Assembly: GCA_039655645.1 (NCBI GenBank)
Contig: CM077350.1
Location: forward strand, 10,329,001-10,393,000
Direction of reading: 5' to 3'
DNA from: Ammopiptanthus mongolicus
Lineage: Eukaryota > Streptophyta > Magnoliopsida > Fabales > Fabaceae
DNA length: 64,000 bases
Of the stretch, positions 42,980 to 53,188 are shown in pieces; the stretch's first letter is position 1; the number at the start of each line of letters is the position of its first letter. The notes under the pieces are model-generated. The model saw only the letters and a program-made list of their open reading frames with translations. It searched no databases and was not told the origin of the DNA. Made by a program: the position numbers and the translations under genes.

Positions 42980-43300
42980 TCCCTCGCTGGGCTTGACGCT
43001 CATGCGTGGGTGAATGCCACGGTCAAGAGTTACGACGCTTAGGCGTGGTTCACTTTGCACGCTTGAGCGTTGCCACGCTTAAGCGTAGGAGAACGCTACG
43101 CTCAAGCGTTACGACGCTCAAGCGATACAGCATGCTGAGTGCGCTGTGAAGCTGTTCTGAGTTTGGACGCGTGTGAGACACGTGTCAAGCCAGGGTGCAG
43201 GCGGAGTGGACGAGGTTCCACACTCGAGCGCGGAGAGATCCCACGCTAGAGCGTGGCAACGCTCAAGCGTGCAAAGTGAACCACGCTTAAGCGTGGACAG
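42980..43300 (+). repeat. CpG-rich palindrome array in element 2 LTR
   Basis: About a dozen variants of ACGCTTAAGCGT, ACGCTTGAGCGT and ACGCTCAAGCGT, each a perfect or near palindrome. A ~45-bp segment (GTTCACTTTGCACGCTTGAG, near 43038) recurs inverted near 43245-43298, giving a large stem with a ~170-bp loop. The right LTR (50640-50890) has a shorter array without the left arm. Confidence 0.8.
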
Positions 43301-45001
43301 TGGGAACCATAAGTGGAGCTTCCACTTTCATCTTTACACTTGCACAAAATTGGAGAGAGATTCTGTGAGTTTGAGAGAGAAGCTCTAAGTTTTAGAGAGA
43401 GAAAGCTTGAGGTTAAAGGTGATTGAGCCGCCGGAACGCGATTCCGACTACACAGTTGTGATTGCGGCAAAGTTTTCTACAACTCTGGCTGATTAGTTTC
43501 TCAATCTGCCATAGGTAAACTCGAATCCCTAGCACGTGTTCTTCGTGTTCTTGGCGTTCTTCGAGTCTTTACCTTTGTGTTTGTTCTGCTAAGCTTGCCC
43601 AAAGGGTAACACTGTTGTGTATGTGTTGCGCTCGTGATTAGGGCAAAGTTTGTGCTCACGGTGGTGGGCGGCTTGGAGCTGAGGCCACGGTTGAGGGGCT
43701 GTTTGGAGCTGCCATAGGAGGGTGGCTGCAAGCTTGAGGAAGGAGGAGCAGCCGGTGATTGCCTAGATTTGTGTGCCGACTGTTCATGTGAGGAGAAAGA
43801 ATTACACACGTCTGGGAGGCAAGCATAGTCTATATAGTGTTGTTTGTATGTGTGTAGGGGAACCCTAAACCCTACATGAGGTTGAGCCCTGATGAAGTAT
43901 CTAAACCCTAGGTTTAGTCTACTTCGGGCTAGCACCGCTATGTTGATACCCTAGGTTAGCAGATTTATAATGGTTAACGTGATGGCTGTATGGTTGTTTT
44001 CGTGAGTATCTGCTTATCTGTTAACTTTGGTATATGGTATATCTGCATGATATGATGACATGCCGTTACATGAGATGTTTACTGTTGCACATGAGATATT
44101 CGTTGTTGCATTGATCATACTGCTATTGATTGACTGTTGTATGTACCTCGATATGCGTGTGCCCTGAGATTGGAGGTTTAGTCTGATTAGGGTTTTGATC
44201 CTGTGGTGGATGTTTGAGCTGATAGTCAATATTTGAGGTTATAGTCGGAGCTTGGAGATCATAAGGTCATGATGGGAGCTGGGAGCTGATATGTGTTAAG
44301 TGGAGCTTGGAGCTTGTGTGTGTGGATCCTTGGAGCTTGGAGCTCATGTTGCTAAGAGCAAGTTTGTATGTGTTGTAATATCAGCTCAAGAGTGATGGAT
44401 GACATGCATAGCATATGCATTGATGCCAAGTGGCGAGCCATATGCCATGAGGTATACGAGGTTGGTGCACCGAGTGCGGGTGCCGAAAACGGAAGGGAAG
44501 GTCTGAGAGACCTTGGGGATATACAGGACACAGGTGTACCCACAAGAGACCGATGAGGTAGCTCCTATCGCGTCATGGCGGTCCTGGGCATGTATGGTTA
44601 TCCCGACTAGAGCCTTGAGTCTTTCCAGTTTCCGGTGGATCTTCCAAGGAGGCCCAGATAGCTCTCTTTGTCCGGGACAGTGGAGCGGTGATGCACTCTT
44701 ATGGGTCATGGCGAGCGGAACAGATTACTGGAACAAACCAACTTATGATCCTTTGAGCGGACGAGATGTTGCCCTTAGTAGGGTATTTAGTACCGACTGG
44801 CATGCATAGAAAAAGTACGTGTCACATCTAGTTAGGAAACGACCGTGGCGTCGAGATGTTGAGAGATGGCTGTGTCTACTATATATGCTGCATTGCATCA
44901 TCCCTATATATGATGTGCTGTATATCTTATCTCCCTTTGTTCTTTCCTTTGTATGGGTATGTTTGTTCTACGGGGAGACGAGGAGCTAGCAGTACCAGAG
45001 G

Positions 45002-45439
45002 ATGGACCCGAGGAGACACCCGTTTATCACCGGAGCACCGAGGATGCCGGTGCTAGGAGATATTAAGATTGTGTATCACGACGAAAGGGGATGGCGGATG
45101 GACCCCTCGACCTTTTTGGTTGTATATACAGGACCAGTTAGCCTGATCTTCAGGAGTGCTACTCCACCTTATGCAGACATCATTGGACCCTATCGAGTTT
45201 ACCAGTTCCTTCCCTTTCCACGGATGTGGCGACCACCGAGCCAGAGAGAGCAGGACTACCGATTGGTGGCACCACAGACTTCAGCTGTATCCAGCAGGAG
45301 GGGCTTCGTGCATAGAGGCCAGAGGAGACGTTTAGACCGGTACATGAGGGCGACCCTGAGGCGACGCATAGTAGTGTCGAGTTCATCCTCCAAGTACGAG
45401 CCTGTTCGGGTTTATAGGCGTACAGACGGAGAGGGATAG
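45002..45439 (+). CDS. Element 2 LTR ORF, left copy (145 aa)
   Basis: Unrecognised protein encoded inside the LTR, at the same relative place as the element 1 LTR ORF and also preceded by an acceptor-like CAGTACCAG. The ATG opens MDPRRHPFITGAPRMP. Motifs: HDERGWRMDPSTFLVVYTGP, PPYADIIGPYRVYQFLPF, and an Arg-rich C-terminus with an SSSSS run. YTGPV is shared with the element 1 LTR ORF and the two may be distantly related (weak). The frame is open in both LTRs although gag-pol has many stops. By eye the two copies differ by about 13 replacement and 11 silent changes, fewer replacements than expected with no constraint, but the sample is small. Function unknown. Confidence 0.5.
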   Translation: MDPRRHPFITGAPRMPVLGDIKIVYHDERGWRMDPSTFLVVYTGPVSLIFRSATPPYADIIGPYRVYQFLPFPRMWRPPSQREQDYRLVAPQTSAVSSRRGFVHRGQRRRLDRYMRATLRRRIVVSSSSSKYEPVRVYRRTDGEG

Positions 45440-45879
45440 GATAGCTCATGTCATCCTTACCACTGATGGTGAGGGTTAGCCAGTGCGTCTTCTTCTAGGA
45501 CTGAGTGGAGAGGCTGATGCATTTTGAGTGCAGGGTTGGGGAGCACTGGTGAGGATGTCTGAGAGCTTTTCTTTTTTTTGGAGTCCTGATATATATGTTT
45601 TATCTTTCAGTTTCAGTTGTACAGTGATGTATGTATTATAGTAGCCCTACTGAGGGGGCAACCACGTAAATACTTATATAATGCATGTATATGTTTTATC
45701 TTTCCCGTTATGCTTTACTCTGATGCATGCTTTTATGTACGTGCTTGTCGTGTATGCTTTACCGTTTTACCGTTCGTTTAATAAGCGTGTAATTAATATC
45801 ACCAGGTTATAGTTAATAATAACATATTGGGTAGGTTCTGAACTTAATGGGATTATCCTACGTAAGTGGGGTCGTTTCA

Positions 45880-46100
45880 TTATTTTGGTATTAGAGCAGT
45901 TTGATTCTAAATCGGACTGCGGGTGTCAGGAAGTTGAACTGGCTAAGTTGGTCGTCTCTACAAGGGGACTACGACTGTGTCTAGAAGGGTAGGAGGAGTG
46001 CGATCGATTGTAATGTTGTATGAATGATAAGTAGATATATGTATTTATGTTGCTTATCATGTTTGAACTCTAAGCTAACGGTTACTTGAATCAGGAACCA
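45880..46100 (+). other. Element 2 leader with PBS
   Basis: TGGTATTAGAGC (45886-45897) is an initiator-Met PBS with one C-to-T change. The short leader to the gag ATG has no palindrome array; in this element the array is in the LTR. Confidence 0.88.
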
Positions 46101-49100
46101 ATGGCTCAAGGAAGAGGTAGAGGTAAAGGCGAAGGTAGAACAGGTCCGGATGGAGGTCCAGAGGCTGCTGCTTCGCATACGGGCAATGGAGTTGAATCCT
46201 TGAAGACCCTCAGGCCTATGAGGGACATGGCCTGCGATGTTACAGCAAACCCAGTAGAATGCTCAGCTCATTCAATTGACTCGGGAGAACCAACAACAAC
46301 AACATCGGAATGCTCGGAATGATGATTCTGGTCTGGATGCTTTCATGAGGCGACAACCACCTCAGTTTAATGCGGACTACAATCCCGAGGGGACAGAACT
46401 ATGGGTTTAGGAGTTGGAAAAGATCTTTGTAACGACGCACTGTGATGAAGCTCAGAAAGTCTCTTATGCTTCTTTCATGCTAATGGGAGGAGCAGAGATG
46501 TGGTGGAAGGGAAAGCAGAGGTGGTTTGAGGCAGACAGAAGAGTGGTATCTTGGGAGTTGTTTAGGGAATGTTTCCTCGAGAAATACTTTCCTAGGATGA
46601 CCAGAAGGGAGAAAGATAAGGAATTGCAGAGCCTGAAGCAGGGCAATATGTCAGTGGGGGAATACGCAGCGAGGTTCGAGGCACTGCTTAAGTTTTCTGA
46701 GTTTTATCAGCGGTACCCAGATGAAGAATGGATGTGTTGTAGGTTTGAGGATGGGCTAAAGTACGAGATTCAGAAGGCTATTGTGCCGTTGGGGATTTCT
46801 AGATTCCCTGATATGTTGGACCGGTGTTCTGCGATCGAGAACATCGAAAGGAAGAGAGAGCTGACCTCGCGGAGCGGGGGCCCGATCCGCAGTAATCAGA
46901 GAGGTAGAGGTGGAAGATTTCAAGTAGGTCGGGGATCGTATCAAAGGCCCAATCAAAGGTCAGGGGAGGTCGTAGGACAGAGGCCGAGTGCAACTCAAGG
47001 ACAGCAATGTTGCTTCAAGTGTGGGGGACCACACCTGACTCGAGACTTTAGAAGCCAAGTACCAGGGACAGTGTTTACCGTGAAGGGAGCTGAATCCTTT
47101 CAACGCCCAGATCTGATTCAAGGTAAGTGTTTAGTTTCAGGCAAGCTCTTATCTGTTTTATTTGATTCGGGGTCTACCCACTCGTTTATTTCTATGGAGT
47201 GCATGGATCATTTAGGGTTACCGGTTTCGTCTTTACCATATGATCTTACCGTATCCACGCCTACGGGTGATTCTTTGACTACCCTGTTTGTATGCCTAAA
47301 ATGCCCTATAACCATCGAAAACAGACATTTCTTTGTGGACCTGGTATGTTTGCCTATGCAGCAGATCGATGTTATCCTCGGCATGGGTTGTCTTTCGTCT
47401 AACCATGTGGTGCTTGATTGTGCCAACAAAACCCTTTGTTTTTCTGAGTTATCTTGATTGACGCCTTCTAACGAAGGTATTCTGAAGGATGTACGATCTG
47501 AACAGTACATGGTGCTGTTCTCCTTAGAAGCAAAGGAAACTCGGAGTGCAGGGACGCCGCCTGCTGTGCGGGATTTTCTGGAGGTGTTTTCGGATGACAG
47601 TCCAGGGTTGCCACCAGAGAGGGAGAACGAGTTCGCTATAGATCTTGTACCGGGAACCGGGCCTATCTCAATAGTGCCGTGTCGGATGTCTCCAGTTGAG
47701 TTGATGGAGCTAAAGAAACAGTTGGATGAGATGCTAGGCAAGGAGTTTATTAGACCTAGTGCGTCTCCGTGGGGAGCACTGGTGTTGTTTGTAAAGATGA
47801 AGGACGGAAGCTCGAGGTTGTGTGTGGACTATTGTCAGCTGAATAAGGTGACGATAAAGAATAAGTATCCGTTACCCAGGATTGACAATTTGATGGAATG
47901 AAGGGAGCAACTGTGTTTTCTAAGATAGATCTGCGATCTGCTTATCATCAAATCAGGGTGAGGAAGGAGGATATACCGAAGACTGCTTTTTGGAGTCGGT
48001 ATTGGCACTATGAGTATTTGGTTATGCCATTCGGTGTGACTAATGCTCCTGCCGTGTTCATGGATTATATGAACAGGATATTCCGACCGTTCCTGGATAA
48101 GTTTGTTGTCGTGTTTATCGATGACATCCTTATTTAAGCATCGAGTAGAGAGGAACACCAAGAGCATCTTCGAGTGGTGCTGTTGGTGCTGAAGGACAGG
48201 CAATTGTATCTGAAGCTGTCCAATTGTGACTTTTGGTTGGAAAAGGTTCAGTTTCTAGGCCATGTGATCGGCAAGGATGGAATCGCAGTGGATCCTGCGA
48301 AAGTTGAAGCCTTAGTGAGTTGGGAGAGCCCTAAGTCTGTAAGCAAGGTGAGAAGTTTTATGGGTTTAGCGGGCTACTACAGGCGGTTTATCGAGGGATT
48401 CTCTAAGATTGCATTACCTATGACGCAGTTAACGAGGAAGGGGAAGACATTTGAGTGGTCGGAAGCTTGTGAGCAAAGTTTCTCAGAGCTGAAGCGGAGG
48501 TTGACTACGTCGCCGGTGTTGGTTTTACCAAATCCGTTAGGACGTATTGACGTATACTATGATGCGTCATACCAAATATTGGGTTGTGTCATCATGCAAG
48601 AAGGGAGAGTGGTGGCGTATGCCTCTAGGCAGTTGAGAGTGCATGAACGGAACTACTCGACTCATGATCTGGATTTGGCTGCGATAGTGTTTGCGTTGAA
48701 GATATGGAGACACTATCTCTATGGTGCTAAATTCAGCATATTTAGCGACCATAAGAGCTTATCTGTTCTACCAAAAGGAGTTAACATTGAGACAGAGGAG
48801 GTGGATGGAATTCATAAAGGATTATGAATTCGACCTGCAATACCATCTAGGTAAGGCGAATGTAGTAGCGAATGCGCTTAGTAGGAAGTCCCTACATGTA
48901 TCTGCCACGATGGTACGGGAGTTTGAGTTTCCAGAATAGTTTAGGGATTTGATTCTAGATGTGGAAATCGTTGAGGATAAGATGAATCTAGGGATGATTG
49001 AGGTGGCTAGCGATTTCCTAGAGTTGCTTTGGAGAAGGCAAGCGGAGGATGGGTATCTTAAAGAGGTTAACCGTTTGATCGAAGAAGGTGAAACGTCTGA

Positions 49101-50467
49101 GTTCAGAAGCGGTGCGGATGGTTTGGTTAGGTATGAAGATCGAGTTTGTGTGCCTGCGAATAGAGAAGTTAAGGACATGATCTTAGAATAAGCACACAAG
49201 AGTAAGTTGAGCTTTCATCCAGGGGCTACTAAGATGTACCAAAATATGAAGAAGCTATTCTGATGGCCGGGGATGGAGAAAGATGTGGCGGCTTATGTCC
49301 TATCGTGCTTGGTGTGTCAAAAGGCGAAGGTTGAACACCAGAAGCCAGCGGGATTATTGCAATCACTAGATGTTCTGGAGTGGAAGTGGGATAACATTGC
49401 AATGGACTTTGTTTCTGGGTTATCAAAGACTCAGAAGAGGTGTGAAGCGATTTGGGTCATCATAGATAGATTGACGAAATGTGCTCATTTCCTACCTATC
49501 AACCAGAACTACTCTCTGGAAAGATTGACTCAGATCTACATCAGGGAAGTGGTGAAGCTGCATGGTGTGCCTTCAAGTATTATCTCAGATCGAGATTTAC
49601 TTCTAGGTTTTGGAGGAGTCTGAATGAAGCGTTGGGAACTAAGTTAAGGTTGAGTTCTGCCTATCATCTGCAAACGGATGGTCAGTCAGAATGAACGATT
49701 CAATCGCTAGAATATCTGTTAAGAGCATGTGTGTTGGAACACATGGGGAGTTGGGACGAATTTCTTCCTTTGATTGAATTTACCTACAACAATAGTTACC
49801 ACTCAAGTATCGGGATGGTGCCATATAAAGCTTTGTATAGGAGGAAGTGCAGGACACCATTGTGCTAGTTCGAGACTGGAGAGAATCAGTTGTTAGGTCC
49901 GGAGTTGGTGCAACGAACGACGGAGCAAGTTAAGTTAATCCGGGAAAAGATGAAAGCCGCAAGGGATAGGTAGAAGAGTTACGCCGATAAGCGGAGGAGA
50001 CCGTTAGAGTTCCAGGAGGGAGATCATGTATTTCTGAGAGTTACTCCAAGGACTGGAGTCGGAAAGGTAATTCGATCGAGAAAGCTTACACCCAGATTCA
50101 TAGGACCATTTCAGATTCTTCGCCGAATTGGTCCAGTAGCTTACCAGATAGCCTTACCGCCAAATTTGTCAAACCTTCACGATGTCTTTCACGTTTCTCA
50201 GCTTAGAAAGTATTACCCCGATCCATCGCATGTGTTAGAGCCCGAATCAATCCAGTTAAGACAGAACCTTGAATATGAGGCTTTACCTGCTCGGACAGTG
50301 GATAGAAGGATCAAGGAACTTCGCGATAAACAAATTCCTCCTGTAAGGGTTGAATGGGACCCAACAACCGGAGGTTCAACATGGGAACAAGAAGCACAAA
50401 TGCGCCAGTAGTATCCGTCTTTGTTTATAGGTATGAGCAAGGAATTTCGGGGATGGAATTCTCTTTA
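46101..50467 (+). pseudogene. gag-pol: Gag-Pol of element 2, multiply broken
   Basis: Colinear with element 1 Gag-Pol. Gag: RGRGKGEG start, stop at 46320, frameshift and TAG at 46408, then a long open part (46414-47457) with GGAEMWWKGKQ and MSVGEYAARFEALLKF. Only one zinc knuckle is seen and its last Cys is Phe (CFKCGGPHLTRDF). Protease FDSGSTHSFIS is kept. RT: frameshift near 47895, FIDDILI followed by TAA at 48135. RNase H: YYDASYQILG, frameshift near 48763. Integrase: GATKMYQNMKKLF then TGA, CLVCQKAK, DFVSGL, ISDRD with a frameshift, DGQSE then TGA, with further stops. C-terminus VRVEWDPTTGGSTWE resembles the chromodomain tail. At least ten disabling lesions; cannot make its own enzymes. 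Confidence 0.93.
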
Positions 50468-50481
50468 AGGGGGGGTGGTAA

Positions 50482-53188
50482 TTTAACATTCCTATTTTAT
50501 GCAACCCTAATTAAGGTAGATGACCTTCAACGAGTGTTTGTGTGGTTGTGTGATTGCTTGAGTGTTAGTTTGGCACCTAGTTCGAAGTGCCTAAGGTGTA
50601 ACACCAGAAACTGGGGAAGTCAGAAGGCTGGGAGTTCTTCTCTCGCTGGGATTGACACTCAAGCGTGGGAGAACGCCACGCTCAAGCGTTACGACGCTTC
50701 GGCGTGGGAAGAGACGGACGCCTCAGCGTGCTGAGTGCGCAGTGCAGCTATTCTGAGTTTGGACGCGTGTCAGACACGTGTCAGGCCAGGGAGCAAGCGG
50801 AGTGGACGAGGTTCCACGCCCGAGCGGGGAGAGATCCCACGCTAGAGCGTGGCAACGCTCAAGCGTGTAAAAAGAACCACGGTTAAGCATGGACAGCGGG
50901 AACCATAAGTGGAGCTTCCACTTTCATCTTCACACTTGCACGAAATTGGAGAGAGATTCTGCGAGTTTGAGAGAGAAGCTCTGGGTTTTAGAGAGGGAAA
51001 GCTTGAGGTTAGAGGTGATCGAGCCGTCGGAACGCAATTCCAGCTACACGGTTGTGATTGCCGCAAAGTTTTCTACAACTCTGCCGATGATTGCCTAGAT
51101 TTGTGTGCCGACTGTTCAGGTGGGGAGAAAAAGTTAAACACATCGGGGAGGCAAGCGTAGTCTATATAGTGTTGTTTGTATGTGTGTAGGCGAACCCTAA
51201 ACCCTACGTGAGGTTGAGCCCTGATGAAGTATCTAAACCCTAGGTTTAGTCTACTTCGGGCTAGCACCGCTCTATTGACACCCTAGGTTAGCAGATTTAT
51301 AATGGTTGACGTGATGGCTGTATGGTTGTTTTCGTGAGTATCTGCTTGTCTGTTAACTTTGGTATATGGTATATCTGCATGACATGATGACATGCCGTTA
51401 CATGAGATGTTTACTGTTGCACGAGATATTCGTTGTTGCATTGATCATACTGCTATTGATTGACTGCTATATGTACCTCGATATGTGTGTGCCCTGAGAT
51501 TGGAGGTTTAGTCTGATTAGGGTTCTGATCCTGTGGTGGATGTTTGAGCTGATAGTCAATATTTGAGGTTATAGTCGGAGCTTGGAGCTCATAAGGTCAT
51601 GATGGGAGCTTGGAGCTCATATGTGTTAAGGAGCATGGAGCTCGTGTATGTGGATCCTTGGAGCTTAGAGCTCATGTTGCTAAGAGCAAGTTTGCATGTG
51701 TTGTGATATCAGCTCAAGAGAGATGGATGACATGCATAGCTATGCTTTGATGCCAAGTGGCGAGCCATATGCCATGAGGTATACAAGGTTGGTGCACCGA
51801 GTGCAGGTGCGGAAAACGGAAGGGAAGGTTTGTGAGACCTTGGGGATATACTAGACACACGTGTACCCATAAGAGATCGATGAGGTAGCTCCTATCGCGT
51901 CGTGGCGGTCTTGGGCACGTATGGTTATCTCGACTAGAGCCCTGAGTCCTTCCAGTTGTCGGTGGATCTTAAGAGGAGGCCCAAATGCCCTCTTTCTCTG
52001 GGATAGTGGAACGGTGCTGCATTCTTATGGGTCACGGCGAGCGGAACGGATTACTCGAACAAACCAACTTATGGTCCGTTGAGCGGACGAGATGTTGCCC
52101 TTAGTAGGGTGTATAGTACCGGCCGACATGCATAGAAAGAGTACGTGTCACATTTAGTTAGGAAACGACCGTGGCGTCGAGATGTTGAGAGATGGCCGTG
52201 TCTGCTATATATGCTGCATTGCATCATCCCTATAATTGATTATCTCCCTGTGTTCTTTCCTTTGTATGGGTATGTTCGTTCTAAGGGCCGACGAGGAGCC
52301 AGCATTACCAGAGGATGGACCCAAGGAGACACCCATTTATCACCGGAGCACCGAGGATGCCGGTGCTAGGAGATATTAAGATTGTGTATCACGACGAAAG
52401 GGGATGGCGGATGGACCCCTCGACCTTTTTGGTTGTATATACAGGACCAGTTTGCCTGATCTTCAGGAGAGGTACTCCACCTTATGCAGACATCATTGGA
52501 CCCTACCGAGTTTACCAGTTCCTTCCATTCCCACGGATGTGGCGACCACCGAGCCAGAGAAAGCAGGATTACCGATGGGTGGCACCACAAATTTCAGCTG
52601 TATCCAGCAGGAGGGGCTTCGTGCATAGAGGCCAAAGGAGACGTTCAGACTGGTACATGAGGGCGGCCCTAAGGCGTCACATAGTAGTGTCGAGTTCCTC
52701 CTCCGAGTACAAGCCTGTGCGGGTTTATAGGCGTACACATGGAGAGGGACAGGGTAGCTCAGGTCATCCCTACCACTGATGGTGAGGGTTAGCCAGTGTG
52801 TCTTCTTCTAGGATTGAGTGGAGAGGCTGATGTATTTTGGGTACAGGGTTGGGGAGCACTGGTGAGGATGTTTGAGATCTTCTTTCTTTTGGAGTCCTGA
52901 TATATATGTTTTATCTTTCAGTTTCAGTTGTACAGTGATGTATGTATTACAGTAGCTCTACTGAGGGGCAACCACGTAAATACTTATATAATGCATGTAT
53001 ATGTTTTATCTTTACCGTTGTACTTTACTCTGATGCATGCTTTTATGTACGTGCTTGTCATGTATGCTTTACCATTTTGTCGTTCGTTTAATAAGCGCGT
53101 AATAATATCACCATGTTATAGTTAATAATAACATAGTAGGCGGGTTCTGAACTTAATGGGATTATCCTACATAAGTGGGGTTGTCTCA
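50482..53188 (+). repeat. Element 2 right LTR (2707 bp)
   Basis: Preceded by the polypurine tract. It begins TTTAACATTCC (start changed from TGTAA) and ends TTGTCTCA. It lacks about 275 bp present in the left LTR (joint near 51083). It has its own palindrome array (50640-50890), GGAGCTTGGAGCTC repeats (51570-51690) and an open LTR ORF. Confidence 0.9.
52315..52779 (+). CDS. Element 2 LTR ORF, right copy (154 aa)
   Basis: Same protein as 45002-45439 with about thirteen replacements (for example S to C in YTGPV[SC]LIF, D to H near the end). It runs nine codons further because the left copy has a TAG where this one has CAG. Opens after AGCATTACCAG. No known domain; basic and Ser-rich C-terminus. 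Confidence 0.5.
   Translation: MDPRRHPFITGAPRMPVLGDIKIVYHDERGWRMDPSTFLVVYTGPVCLIFRRGTPPYADIIGPYRVYQFLPFPRMWRPPSQRKQDYRWVAPQISAVSSRRGFVHRGQRRRSDWYMRAALRRHIVVSSSSSEYKPVRVYRRTHGEGQGSSGHPYH

Larger units (their letters stand above)
42793..45879 (+). repeat. Element 2 left LTR (3087 bp)
   Basis: Begins TGTAATATCC and ends GTCGTTTCA. In order: a CpG-rich palindrome array (42980-43300), a U5-like or intron-like region with TTTCTACAACTCTGG, a stretch with GGAGCTTGGAGCTC minirepeats (44230-44345), and an LTR ORF (45002). Other frames in this stretch show no recognisable protein. Confidence 0.9.
42793..53188 (+). mobile_element. Nested Ty3/gypsy element 2 (old, degenerate)
   Basis: LTRs 42793-45879 and 50482-53188, PBS TGGTATTAGAGC, gag-pol remnant 46101-50467, polypurine tract AAGGGGGGG (50468-50475). 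It sits in a reversed LTR: host sequence GTACCACTGAG resumes as CTAAGACTGGCTC, giving target duplication CTGAG/CTAAG with one mismatch. The LTRs differ in many substitutions and by a ~275-bp block (about 43490-43770) absent from the right LTR. The gag-pol type is the same as element 1, but the LTRs are unrelated except at the ends. Confidence 0.93.

Noticed and set aside
43501..43935. 144-aa minus-strand ORF in element 2 left LTR
   Set aside because: Most of it lies in the ~275-bp block absent from the right LTR, antisense to the element, with no recognisable motif.
45885..45900. tRNA gene hint from TGGTATTAGAGC and similar motifs (also 4275, 61905, 63693)
   Set aside because: These are primer-binding sites complementary to tRNA 3' ends; no cloverleaf surrounds them.
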